DNA of 64,000 nucleotides from positions 89,159 through 153,158 of the forward strand of contig NZ_JAFFZO010000006.1 of assembly GCF_016924145.1 (NCBI RefSeq), written 5' to 3'. Position 1 is the stretch's first letter, and each line of letters begins with the position of its first letter. Made by a program: the position numbers and the translations under genes. Source of the DNA: Amphritea pacifica (GTDB lineage: Bacteria > Pseudomonadota > Gammaproteobacteria > Pseudomonadales > Balneatricaceae). Shown piece by piece: positions 9,035 to 20,257 of the stretch. A model generated the notes under the pieces. It did no database searches. It worked only from the letters and a program-made list of their open reading frames with translations, and was not told where the DNA came from.

Positions 9035-9554
9035 TGGTCAGTCCTACTAACATACAGTGTGGTGGTATCAGTAAGGTTGGCTGAATCCCACGGTCAAAAA
9101 CAGACGCGAAATTGTAGAGAAAAGATATCCGCTTTGCAAACAATTCCTGACATCAATCATAAAAAAGCTGTGACGATCTTTTTCAGGCAGATAATAAAGC
9201 CGTTTCTGGCCTTTGTAACATTATTCCCAGACGTTATTTTCAGATATGCACAATATTCTGTTATTAACTCGTATTAAATCATTAAAAACAGATAGATACT
9301 CTGTTGATAGGTCTGAATATTAACTGTTTTTAAAGTATGGATAGTTTTTTGCAGCGCCCCGCTGTTTCCCTCGCAAACTGTGGAATCTTTGCTAATTATT
9401 TGAAAAATCAGCAGAAAAGAATTAGCAACAGATTGCGTCTAACTGTGGATAAGCGGGCGTTTAAAGGGTATTATCTGCTATTATTTATTACGTTTACGGT
9501 CTTGTTCTCGGTCACTCAACAGCAGTGAAAACAGAGGATGTTTAAGGATTAGCT
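9035..9554. promoter_or_regulatory. rpmH/dnaA divergent intergenic region with one DnaA box
   Basis: This AT-rich 520-bp gap must hold the promoters for rpmH (minus) and dnaA (plus). One perfect DnaA box (TGTGGATAA) lies at 9444-9452, about 100 bases before the dnaA start, a position suited to autoregulation of dnaA. No further boxes of consensus quality were seen. This argues against it being a Pseudomonas-type origin, although it cannot be excluded. The short reading frames that cross the gap have no protein-like features. Confidence 0.6.
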
Positions 9555-11153
9555 ATGTCGGCTGAGTTGTGGGAACAGTGTCTTCAGAATCTTCAGGATG
9601 AGTTCCCCTCCCAACAATACAATACCTGGATCAGGCCTCTGAAAGTGTCGCCAGAGTCGGATACCGGGCTGGTTCTGCTGGCACCGAACCGGTTTGTTAA
9701 GGACTGGGTGAGCGATAAATACCTTAACCGCATTCGTGAGATCGTCAACACGGTCAGTGGTGATATCGCTGCCAAAGTCAGTATCGATATTGCAGGCCGC
9801 GCCAATGGTTTCTCTCAGCGCCCTGCCCGCCCTGCACCACCGCCCGCGCCGGCTCGTCGTCCGGCCAATCGCTTCGATGATTCCGGGTCGTTCTCCTCTG
9901 GCTATGATAATCAGGACAACTTTGATTCTCAGAACAGTTTTGATTCCCAGAACAGCTTTGATAATCGGCCTCAGACTGCTTCACGGCCTCAACCGGTGGA
10001 AGAAAATGCTCCGCAGCAACTGGCAATTGATGACAGCAGCTTTCAGCCGATCAACCACCGTGAAATTATTGTGCCCCCTTCTGCTCAGTCAGGCTCGTCA
10101 CGCAGTGTCGATGTTGAGGGTAGCGTGCGCCATCAGTCCAATCTGAACCAGTCGTTTACCTTTAACTCCTTTGTTCAGGGTAAGTCCAACCAGCTGGCGC
10201 TGGCGGCGGCTCAGCAGGTGGCCGATAACCCCGGTGGTTCGTATAACCCTCTGTTTATCTACGGTGGTGTCGGTCTGGGTAAAACCCACCTGATGCATGC
10301 GGTGGGGATGGAGATGTTGCAGCGCAATCCGAAAGCCAAGATTGTCTATCTGCACTCTGAGCGGTTTGTGGCGGACATGGTAAAGGCGCTGCAACTGAAT
10401 GCGATCAATGACTTCAAGCGTTATTACCGTTCAGTGGATGCATTGCTGATCGATGATATTCAGTTTTTTGCCGGTAAGGAGCGTTCTCAGGAGGAGTTTT
10501 TCCACACCTTCAACGCGCTGCTCGAGGGTGGTCAGCAGATGATCCTCACCAGTGACCGCTATCCGAAAGAGATCAACGGTGTTGAGGAGCGGCTGAAATC
10601 CCGCTTTGGCTGGGGGCTGACCGTGGCGATTGAACCGCCGGAGCTGGAAACCCGGGTGGCAATTCTGATGAAAAAGGCAGAAGAGGCCCAGGTGCGTCTG
10701 CCGGATGACTCCGCTTTCTTCCTGGCGCAGAAGATCCGTTCCAACGTCCGCGAACTTGAAGGGGCGTTGAAACGGGTGATTGCCAATGCCCACTTTACCG
10801 GAAATGCGATCACCACACCTTTTATTAAAGAATCACTGAAAGACCTGCTGGCATTGCAGGATAAACAGGTTAGTATTGATAACATTCAGCGGGTTGTAGC
10901 CGATTACTATAAGATCAAAGTATCGGACCTGCTTTCGAAACGACGCAGTCGTTCTGTGGCCCGGCCAAGACAGGTCGCTATGAGCCTGTCTAAAGAGCTG
11001 ACCAATCACAGCTTGCCTGAGATTGGTGATGCTTTTGGTGGACGGGACCACACCACGGTACTGCATGGTTGCCGTAAAGTAGCTTCGCTGCGTGAGACCG
11101 ATACGGATATAAGAGAGGATTATCAGAATCTGTTGCGTCATCTGACCGCGTAG
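9555..11153 (+). CDS. dnaA: Chromosomal replication initiator protein DnaA
   Basis: DnaA binds DnaA boxes and melts the origin. The 532-residue product has domain I ([25 protein letters not shown]), an unusually long and low-complexity domain II (about residues 88-200, rich in Ala/Pro and then Asp/Asn/Gln/Ser), the AAA+ domain III with Walker [11 protein letters not shown] and Walker [10 protein letters not shown], and a C-terminal helix-turn-helix with [15 protein letters not shown]. Domain II includes three tandem hexapeptides of the type DSQNSF. It heads the dnaA-dnaN-recF-gyrB run, 29 bases before dnaN. Confidence 0.99.
   Translation: MSAELWEQCLQNLQDEFPSQQYNTWIRPLKVSPESDTGLVLLAPNRFVKDWVSDKYLNRIREIVNTVSGDIAAKVSIDIAGRANGFSQRPARPAPPPAPARRPANRFDDSGSFSSGYDNQDNFDSQNSFDSQNSFDNRPQTASRPQPVEENAPQQLAIDDSSFQPINHREIIVPPSAQSGSSRSVDVEGSVRHQSNLNQSFTFNSFVQGKSNQLALAAAQQVADNPGGSYNPLFIYGGVGLGKTHLMHAVGMEMLQRNPKAKIVYLHSERFVADMVKALQLNAINDFKRYYRSVDALLIDDIQFFAGKERSQEEFFHTFNALLEGGQQMILTSDRYPKEINGVEERLKSRFGWGLTVAIEPPELETRVAILMKKAEEAQVRLPDDSAFFLAQKIRSNVRELEGALKRVIANAHFTGNAITTPFIKESLKDLLALQDKQVSIDNIQRVVADYYKIKVSDLLSKRRSRSVARPRQVAMSLSKELTNHSLPEIGDAFGGRDHTTVLHGCRKVASLRETDTDIREDYQNLLRHLTA
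9906..9959 (+). repeat. Three 18-bp tandem repeats inside dnaA
   Basis: Three adjacent 18-bp units (starting 9906, 9924 and 9942) encode D-N/S-Q-D/N-N/S-F hexapeptides in the linker domain II of DnaA. The repeat keeps the reading frame, so copy-number change would only alter linker length. Confidence 0.85.
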
Positions 11154-11182
11154 CAGGCTGATCAATTAAGGGTAGCAAAAAG

Positions 11183-12286
11183 ATGAAATTTGTTATTTCG
11201 CGAGAAGCGCTAATTAAACCACTGCAACTGGTTGCAGGTGTTGTGGAACGTCGTCAGACACTGCCAGTGCTTTCCAACATTCTGCTGGTTGCAGAGGGTG
11301 ATCAGCTGTCGATGACCGGAACCGATCTTGAAGTTGAACTGGTGGGCCGGGTGCAGCTGGATGAACCGGCTGAAGCGGGTTCGATCACCGTGCCGGCACG
11401 GAAACTGATGGATATCTGTAAATCCCTGCCGGATTCAGCCCAGATCGAACTGACTCTCACCGGTCAGAAGATGGTGATCAAAGCGGGACGCAGCCGTTTT
11501 ACTCTCTCTACCCTGCCGGCGGCTGAGTTCCCCAATGTTGAAGACAGTCCTGAATCGTTTGAGCTGAATGTTCTGCAAAGTCAGCTGCGCCATCTGATCG
11601 ATCAGACCGGTTTCTCTATGGCCCAACAGGATGTCCGTTACTACCTTAACGGGATGCTGCTGGAGATCACCGAGAACAGCCTGCGCGCAGTGTCTACTGA
11701 TGGTCACCGTCTGGCGACCAGTGTCGCGCAGGTCGACACCAACGGTCCGGCAAACCATCAGTTTATCGTGCCCCGTAAAGGTATTCTCGAACTGGCCCGT
11801 CTGCTGCAAAGCGGCGATGATCAGGTAAAACTGGTGGTCGGTGCCAACCATATCCGCGCCCATGCCGGTGATTTCACCTTCACCTCCAAGCTGGTTGACG
11901 GCAAGTTCCCCGATTATCAGCGGGTGATTCCACAGGGTGGCGACAAGTTTATGCTGGGCACCCGTCAGGAGCTGCGCCAGGTATTCAGCCGGATTGCGAT
12001 TCTGTCGAACGAAAAATACCGTGGTGTGCGTCTGTCGCTGACCAGCGGTTATCTTCAGGTGATGGCCAACAACCCGGAGCAGGAAGAAGCGGAAGAAACC
12101 GTTGCTGTGGATTATGAAGGCGATACTCTGGAGATCGGTTTCAACGTTAACTACCTGCTGGATGTGCTGTCGATTGTCAGCTCTGAGGTGGTGCGCTTTA
12201 CCCTGGCCGACTCTAACAGCAGTGCGCTGATTGAGGGGCTGGACGATGCCAACTCCCTCTACGTTGTTATGCCGATGCGGATGTAA
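11183..12286 (+). CDS. dnaN: DNA polymerase III sliding clamp (beta subunit)
   Basis: This is the ring-shaped processivity clamp of the replicase. The 367-residue length is standard. The three-domain fold is recognisable from MKFVISREALIKPLQLVAGVV at the start, PVLSNILL, the VSTDGHRLA motif in the middle domain and the C-terminal LYVVMPMRM, which forms part of the partner-binding pocket. It lies directly after dnaA. A small GC-rich hairpin separates it from recF. Confidence 0.99.
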   Translation: MKFVISREALIKPLQLVAGVVERRQTLPVLSNILLVAEGDQLSMTGTDLEVELVGRVQLDEPAEAGSITVPARKLMDICKSLPDSAQIELTLTGQKMVIKAGRSRFTLSTLPAAEFPNVEDSPESFELNVLQSQLRHLIDQTGFSMAQQDVRYYLNGMLLEITENSLRAVSTDGHRLATSVAQVDTNGPANHQFIVPRKGILELARLLQSGDDQVKLVVGANHIRAHAGDFTFTSKLVDGKFPDYQRVIPQGGDKFMLGTRQELRQVFSRIAILSNEKYRGVRLSLTSGYLQVMANNPEQEEAEETVAVDYEGDTLEIGFNVNYLLDVLSIVSSEVVRFTLADSNSSALIEGLDDANSLYVVMPMRM

Positions 12287-12294
12287 TTCTGTTA

Positions 12295-12313
12295 GGGGGC
12301 CACAGGCCCCCTT
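12295..12313 (+). terminator. Hairpin between dnaN and recF (possible attenuator)
   Basis: A 7-bp stem GGGGGCC / GGCCCCC closes on a 3-base loop only 8 bases after the dnaN stop. It has only two T residues after it, so it is a weak terminator at best and may reduce rather than stop transcription into recF. Confidence 0.5.
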
Positions 12314-12342
12314 CCTATACCTCCCCTCCTTATATAGCCGAT

Positions 12343-13422
12343 ATGCCGATAACCCAACTCAATATTCGTGCGGTTCGCAATCTCAGCGACCTCAGTCTCG
12401 CGCCTTCACCCAGTATCAATATTATTCACGGTGCCAATGGCAGTGGTAAAAGCAGTGTGCTTGAGGCGATCCACCTGCTGGGTCTGTGCCGTTCGTTTCG
12501 CACCAATAAGCTCAACCATCTGATCCAGACCGGCTCGCAGCGCTGCACGGTGTTTGCTCAGCTGGATGCGATGGGCAGCGGCGTCAGTCAGCCCCTGGGG
12601 GTAGAGCGCAATCTGGAGAGTGATTGCCGCATCCGTTATGCCGGCAATAATATCGATATCACCACCCTCGCCGAACTGTTACCGATCCAGGTGATCAACT
12701 CAGAAACCTTTATGATTCTCGAGGGCAGTCCGGCTATCAGGCGACAGTTTCTCGACTGGGGTGCATTTCACTCAAATCCCGAATTTATAAGGCTTTGGCG
12801 TGGTTTCAGACGGGTATTAAAACAGAGAAATTCTCTACTGAAATATGGTAAAATCGAGCAACGAATTCGGGTGGTCTGGGACCAGGAATTTATTAGCTAC
12901 GCGGAGCAGCTGAATACGCTTCGCGAACTGTATATTGAAGCATTAAAACCCGAATTTGATCTGATCCTTGCTGACCTGCTTGAGGGCATCAGTATCGATC
13001 TGAGTTTTAGTCCCGGATGGGACAAAAAACGTGGCCTGGATCAGGTGCTGGATGAAAACTTTGAACGCGACCTGCGTCAGGGTTACACCAGTGCCGGTCC
13101 GCAACGGGCTGACCTGCGGCTTAAGGTAGATGGCCACACCGCTTCAGAACGTCTCTCAAGGGGGCAGAAAAAGGTGGTGGTGAGCGCCCTTAAGCTGGCG
13201 CAGGGAGTGTTATTTTACAAACTGAACAGTCGGGCCTGTATCTATCTGATCGATGATTTACCATCAGAGCTGGATCAGTACCATAGCCGGCTGTTCTGTA
13301 ACTATTTAGAAAAAACAGCCAGTCAGTGTTTTATCACCTGTGTTGATAAAGATGCTTTGACGGGGTACTGGTCAGAGCCGGCCGGGTTACGTTTTTTCAA
13401 CATACAAAACGGGTGCCTGTAG
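12343..13422 (+). CDS. recF: DNA replication and repair protein RecF
   Basis: RecF is the SMC-like ATPase that, with RecOR, loads RecA at gaps. The 359-residue protein has Walker A in HGANGSGKSSVLEAIHLLG (about residues 28-46), the ABC-type signature region LSRGQKKVVVSALKLAQG, and Walker B in YLIDDLPSELD. Its length is normal. It starts 56 bases after dnaN and is followed 28 bases later by gyrB, the standard order. Confidence 0.98.
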   Translation: MPITQLNIRAVRNLSDLSLAPSPSINIIHGANGSGKSSVLEAIHLLGLCRSFRTNKLNHLIQTGSQRCTVFAQLDAMGSGVSQPLGVERNLESDCRIRYAGNNIDITTLAELLPIQVINSETFMILEGSPAIRRQFLDWGAFHSNPEFIRLWRGFRRVLKQRNSLLKYGKIEQRIRVVWDQEFISYAEQLNTLRELYIEALKPEFDLILADLLEGISIDLSFSPGWDKKRGLDQVLDENFERDLRQGYTSAGPQRADLRLKVDGHTASERLSRGQKKVVVSALKLAQGVLFYKLNSRACIYLIDDLPSELDQYHSRLFCNYLEKTASQCFITCVDKDALTGYWSEPAGLRFFNIQNGCL

Positions 13423-13450
13423 TGCCCGGAAAGCAAGCCAGGAGAACTGA

Positions 13451-15877
<2,427 letters not shown>

Positions 15878-15896
15878 TGGGGTTGTGTGTCTGTGG

Positions 15897-15962
15897 GATC
15901 TCATCCTCCGTGATCTGAGATCTCACAGCCGTGATCCAACGTCTCATCCTTCGTGAACTGAG
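15897..15962. repeat. Three imperfect 22-bp tandem repeats downstream of gyrB
   Basis: Units start at 15897, 15919 and 15941 and share the pattern GATCTCAnCCnCCGTGATC with several mismatches. They lie exactly at the change from GC-rich core genes to the AT-rich island, so they may mark an old insertion point. No hairpin or T-run typical of a terminator was seen. Confidence 0.6.
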
Positions 15963-16039
15963 GCTATATCCAAATTACTCGTGATTTTATGAATGCATCA
16001 CCTGAGTTAACATTTAAAAAATAGCAAAAAATCGAAGGA

Positions 16040-16894
16040 ATGAGGGTGAGTGTGGTTGGAGCATCGAGAAAGAAAAACCTGAACGAAATTAATATTCCTC
16101 CATTTTTAAAATGGGCTGGGGGTAAAAGATGGTTTGTTCAGAAGTATGACCATTTACTTCCGAAGGAATACGACCGATATATTGAACCTTTCTTAGGTGG
16201 TGGCTCGGTATTCTTTCATCTTAAACCTCAAAAGGCTGTCCTTGGGGATTGCAATAAAGATCTTATTGATGCCTACAAAGGAATTAAGAAAAATCATATA
16301 AGAATAAAAGAAATTCTGTCTGAACATCACTCTCTTCATAGTGATGAATACTACTACAGAATTCGCTCCTCCAAGCCGGATGATTTAATAGAAAGAGCCG
16401 CTCAATTTATCTATCTGAACAGGACGTGTTTTAACGGGATTTATCGAGTAAATAGGCTTGGTGAGTTTAATGTCCCTAAAGGCTCTAAAGACAATGTTTT
16501 ATTGGAGTCAGATGACTTTCAGGTTCTTTCACGCCTTCTTCATAGAGCATCGTTAAAGGCGTGTGATTTCGAAAAAATAATAGATCAAGCTGGTGAAGGT
16601 GACCTTGTCTTTGCCGACCCTCCATATACTGTCAGACATAACCTCAATGGTTTCATTAAATACAACGAGAAACTTTTTTCTTGGGGCGACCAGATCCGGT
16701 TAGCTGCTGCGTTGACTAGAGCTCGAAAAAGGGGCGCTCAAGTAATATGTACGAATGCCAATCATGAATCTGTGCGTGAACTTTATTCTTCGAGTGTCTT
16801 TGATTTAGATGTTGTGAGTCGGTATAGCTCAATATCTGCAAAAACAAGCAGCAGAAATCAATACGAAGAACTCGTTATTACAGCTACAAAATAA
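16040..16894 (+). CDS. D12-class (Dam family) DNA adenine N6-methyltransferase
   Basis: This enzyme would transfer a methyl group from SAM to adenine N6 in a short DNA target. The order of motifs is that of the alpha (D12) class: the SAM-binding PFLKWAGGKRWFVQKY and YIEPFLGGGSVFFHL near the N-terminus, then the catalytic DPPY (FADPPYTVRHNLNGF) at about residues 192-196, with the target-recognition region between them. The length (about 284) is typical. The ATG abuts AAGGA with no spacing, so translation may really begin at the GTG two codons later (16046). The target site cannot be read from the sequence. HerA-like and NurA-like genes follow in the same direction after 10 bases, and base composition is much more AT-rich than gyrB, which suggests horizontal transfer. 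Confidence 0.9.
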   Translation: MRVSVVGASRKKNLNEINIPPFLKWAGGKRWFVQKYDHLLPKEYDRYIEPFLGGGSVFFHLKPQKAVLGDCNKDLIDAYKGIKKNHIRIKEILSEHHSLHSDEYYYRIRSSKPDDLIERAAQFIYLNRTCFNGIYRVNRLGEFNVPKGSKDNVLLESDDFQVLSRLLHRASLKACDFEKIIDQAGEGDLVFADPPYTVRHNLNGFIKYNEKLFSWGDQIRLAAALTRARKRGAQVICTNANHESVRELYSSSVFDLDVVSRYSSISAKTSSRNQYEELVITATK

Positions 16895-16904
16895 GGATAT
16901 CAAT

Positions 16905-18890
16905 ATGAACAGCACCAGTTTGACTAGTCTGGTTAATACCTCTTCAACTCAAGATAACCCAATCGTTGCTCTTCGGAATTTTTTGGAAAAAGAAGATAGG
17001 GCTGAAAAGGCAAGAAATGTTCAGGATATGAGATTCGTTGGTTATGTTCTCGAGCTTGATTATGAGGCTGCAAAGATTATTACCAGTGACCCCTACAAGT
17101 TAGCTGTTGGTGGCATACCTAGAGGGTCATTTTTAATCATGGCTCCAAATAATCCAGGTAACTTACCTCCCCATTTTACATTGTTGAGAGTCACAGGGGT
17201 TTCTCCTACTCCCTTGAGTAATCAAGTACAACAGACTTATTTTGAGTTGCATAAGAAATCAATGCCGGAATTGGATGTTTGGACTCAAAGTGAGCTTCAG
17301 TGGGGGGCTTTGGATTGCGATGTCCTGGGGATGTTTTATGCCAACCCCCAAGATATGAGCGAGCTTTGCTTTTCTGGTGATGTTAATAATGTGGTTAGTG
17401 CACATAGATATAAAGTTTATTCTCCGGATGAAGCGTTGTTGGAGTTGATAGTTAATGGAACTGTTAGACCTGAGAGTCAATTCGAAATTGGATTGCTAAG
17501 GACAATGGAGTGCGGTCTTAGAACAAATAGTCATTTTGAGACAACACCAGCGAAAATATCATTAAAGGACTTTAAAGGTTGCCGAACAGCAATGTTTGGT
17601 AAGACTCGTCTAGGTAAATCGAATACTGTTAAATTAATTGCTCAAGGAATGCTTGAATCCACCAAAGGTGATAACTCTGTTGGGCAACTTATTTTTGATA
17701 TTAATGGTGAATACGCAAACGACAATCCTCAAGATGGGAACAAGTCTATTCGATCTGCTTACGATTCCAGATGTAGTGTATATGCTTTAACGGAACGGCC
17801 TGAAACTCCATCAAAGCCTCTTAGGCTTAACTTCTATGAAGATCCTAACTCCTGTATCGAAATACTCGCATCAATGCTGAGTCAAGATAATCAAAATTCG
17901 AATTACATTCGCAATTTTGCAGCGGTAAAACTACCTTCTATCGAATCTATTTCTGGGCTGGGATACGGTGAAAAAGATCGTCCTATTCGCAAGATCCAAA
18001 TGTACTGGGCCATCTTAAAAAAGGCAGGATTCCCAGAAGATGAAGCTAGGCTTCGTGCATTAGGGTTGGTTTCAAAAAATGCCAAACACTTCGACCCCCA
18101 TTTTAATGGTACTGTTAGAAACCTAATATATGGTGATCAAACACCTCCAAACCCCCCATCAAATCTCGAAGAGCTTTTAAATGAATTCGAGCAGATAGCG
18201 AAATTTATTAACGAAAATGACGCCTCAAGCTTAAAGTCTTCTAGTGGGAAGTCGCTTTTTGACGCAGATGATTTAGCTCTGCTCGGTTTTTTACGTCCGT
18301 CCTCGGGTAGCGGGCCTTCGATACTTCGAGCGTACATGATGTACCACCATCCTCAAGCGAGTGGCTTTATAAAAGAAATTCTCGAATTATTGGACTCAGG
18401 CAAAACAGTTATCTTGGATTTGGGAAATGCAACCGATACGGTACGCCGATACTTTGCTGATATGCTTTCTAGGTCTGTATTTGCGCATCAGGAAAAGAAG
18501 TTTGTTGGCAATAAGCTTGGCAATTCTTATGTGCAGCTTTACTTCGAAGAAGCGCATAACTTGTTCCCACCAGATAGTAAGGACCTTACAGGTGTTTATG
18601 TCAGGTTTGCTAAAGAAGGTGCGAAATTCCATATAGGTATGGTTTATTCGACACAATCCCCTTCAACTATCAATAAAGACCTGTTAGCTCAAACTGAAAA
18701 TTTTTTCGTTGGTCATCTATCCAGTCAGGATGAAGCAAAATCATTGTCTAGAGTTCAGGTGGCTTTTGCTGGTACAGAAAAGGACATATTGAGAGCAAAG
18801 ACACCTGGTTACATTCGAATGCTCACATTGTCTCATCGGTTCGTTATTCCGGTGCAAGTGCATAGGTTTGAAGCACTTTCACAGCAGTAA
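16905..18890 (+). CDS. HerA-like DNA translocase ATPase (FtsK-HerA superfamily)
   Basis: HerA-type proteins form hexameric rings that pump DNA and usually work with a NurA nuclease. The 661-residue product has an N-terminal barrel-like region (residues 40-180), Walker A FGKTRLGKSN (231-240), the HerA-typical LIFDINGEY (262-270), a long helical insert, and a late Walker B-type segment YFEEAHNLFPP followed by FHIGMVYSTQSPSTINKDLLAQTENFFVGHL, with sensor/arginine-type features near GMVYSTQ. AAGGA lies 8 bases before the ATG. It sits in one operon between the methyltransferase and the nuclease. The Walker A begins GKTRLGKS rather than the commoner GxTGSGKS. The ATPase family call is secure; the biological role is inferred. 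Confidence 0.88.
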   Translation: MNSTSLTSLVNTSSTQDNPIVALRNFLEKEDRAEKARNVQDMRFVGYVLELDYEAAKIITSDPYKLAVGGIPRGSFLIMAPNNPGNLPPHFTLLRVTGVSPTPLSNQVQQTYFELHKKSMPELDVWTQSELQWGALDCDVLGMFYANPQDMSELCFSGDVNNVVSAHRYKVYSPDEALLELIVNGTVRPESQFEIGLLRTMECGLRTNSHFETTPAKISLKDFKGCRTAMFGKTRLGKSNTVKLIAQGMLESTKGDNSVGQLIFDINGEYANDNPQDGNKSIRSAYDSRCSVYALTERPETPSKPLRLNFYEDPNSCIEILASMLSQDNQNSNYIRNFAAVKLPSIESISGLGYGEKDRPIRKIQMYWAILKKAGFPEDEARLRALGLVSKNAKHFDPHFNGTVRNLIYGDQTPPNPPSNLEELLNEFEQIAKFINENDASSLKSSSGKSLFDADDLALLGFLRPSSGSGPSILRAYMMYHHPQASGFIKEILELLDSGKTVILDLGNATDTVRRYFADMLSRSVFAHQEKKFVGNKLGNSYVQLYFEEAHNLFPPDSKDLTGVYVRFAKEGAKFHIGMVYSTQSPSTINKDLLAQTENFFVGHLSSQDEAKSLSRVQVAFAGTEKDILRAKTPGYIRMLTLSHRFVIPVQVHRFEALSQQ

Positions 18891-18913
18891 ATATTTCAGG
18901 GAAGAGATTGAAT

Positions 18914-20257
18914 ATGCCATATCAAAACTCAGCTCGGTTACCGGGAGAAACCGCATCTAAGCTTGGACATTTAACCGTCACTAAAAGTGATTGGGTTAAG
19001 TCTCTTATTCAGGACTTTGAAAGCAATATTCTGAGTAATGAAGATACTAGTGGATCGAATTGGAGTGAGTTTAATTCATCTTCAATTGAGCCATTAAAAA
19101 GCGTTTGGGCTACAGATGGTTCCTTTGTTTCTATTGAGGCAGGTGGAAAACCACCAAAGGAAGTATCGTTTGTCAAAACAGCTTTATTAACTGTAGACCG
19201 AGCTAAGCTTGAAGAAATTGATAAAGAACATCCTCACCCCTTGCTTCTACAAGACATTATGTCTGATAGTGCCGTTTTTCATGCAACTGTTTTTCCATTG
19301 AAAAACGTAAAGACCTCTTTAGGTACCAATTACGAGGCTATAAGGCATATCGTAAATGACTCTATGAAGATTGATCAGAATGGTGCTTTTTATGAAACTT
19401 TGAAATGGATCTCATATAAAAAATGGTCGCCATTACAGAGTAACTCGCCTTCTTTTGGTTGTCCGCATTGTGCAGCTGACATTCCCGGACTTCCATATGA
19501 TAGTGACACTGGATGTTGCCCAAATAGTAATTGCGGGAAAGAGGTATTCCTGACTGATATGATCGGATTCCATTTGGATATGGATGAAGACAGTGCCCCG
19601 GATTCAATAGTTTCTTCTTATATGCTTGTGATGGAGCATTTGATGCTTTTTACGGCTATTCGTCTCTTTTGGTCTCATAGTGACAGTAGCTTACTTAGTA
19701 ATACACTTTTTATAAAAGATGGGCCGTTAACCCTGAGAAGCCAATACTCAAAGCTTGTCCCGCCAATTAGAGAATTTTTACAGTTTGCCAAGGATAGGAA
19801 TCGTCCAATACATATTATTGGACAAGAAAAGTCAGGTGCTTTTTTCGATCATCTATCGTCAATAGCTAGGTTTACAAAGCCTCATGACAATGAAGAAAAC
19901 ATTCATTATTCCGTTTTAAGTCATGATTTTGTGAGAAGAGAAGTTTATCGTTCACCGGATCTGACCAATCCCTATGGAAGTAGAACAAATTGGGGAGAAA
20001 AGATTTACGTAAAAGTGGATCCAAGTACCCAATTGGTTCTAAGCATTCCTACAGGGTCTTATGATCCAGCCGGTAGTTTTCCGACGGGGGGAGACTTGAT
20101 TGGTTTAGATAGGATACTGGCCACATTACCTAGCCTAATAAGCCGAAAGTTTGAGGGTGCACTGTTTCCTGTAGAGCTTGCAAACGGTATTGCATCTATG
20201 TCTAGCTATCCCTCGGCGACAATTTTGCAACGCTTTGCTGAAAGTAAAGGGGGTTGA
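18914..20257 (+). CDS. NurA-like nuclease with an internal zinc-ribbon
   Basis: The 447-residue product resembles NurA nucleases. An acidic catalytic motif SVWATDGSFVSIEAGG holds D68, a second conserved Asp lies in FIKDGPLTLRSQ (D269), IHIIGQEKSGAFFDHL follows, and a C-terminal segment reads SYPSATILQRFAES. Between the two acidic motifs sits a four-Cys element (C183PHC186 ... C202PNSNC207) that looks like a zinc-ribbon. I do not associate this element with classical archaeal NurA. The ATG at 18914 is preferred over an upstream TTG because GGGAAGAG is better spaced to it. The gene follows the HerA-like ATPase by 23 bases and is AT-rich. The NurA assignment rests on motif pattern and on pairing with HerA. 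Confidence 0.75.
   Translation: MPYQNSARLPGETASKLGHLTVTKSDWVKSLIQDFESNILSNEDTSGSNWSEFNSSSIEPLKSVWATDGSFVSIEAGGKPPKEVSFVKTALLTVDRAKLEEIDKEHPHPLLLQDIMSDSAVFHATVFPLKNVKTSLGTNYEAIRHIVNDSMKIDQNGAFYETLKWISYKKWSPLQSNSPSFGCPHCAADIPGLPYDSDTGCCPNSNCGKEVFLTDMIGFHLDMDEDSAPDSIVSSYMLVMEHLMLFTAIRLFWSHSDSSLLSNTLFIKDGPLTLRSQYSKLVPPIREFLQFAKDRNRPIHIIGQEKSGAFFDHLSSIARFTKPHDNEENIHYSVLSHDFVRREVYRSPDLTNPYGSRTNWGEKIYVKVDPSTQLVLSIPTGSYDPAGSFPTGGDLIGLDRILATLPSLISRKFEGALFPVELANGIASMSSYPSATILQRFAESKGG

Noticed and set aside
9035-9554. Pseudomonas-type oriC between rpmH and dnaA
   Set aside because: Only one perfect DnaA box was found; the cluster next to mnmG is much richer. It remains possible, but is second choice.
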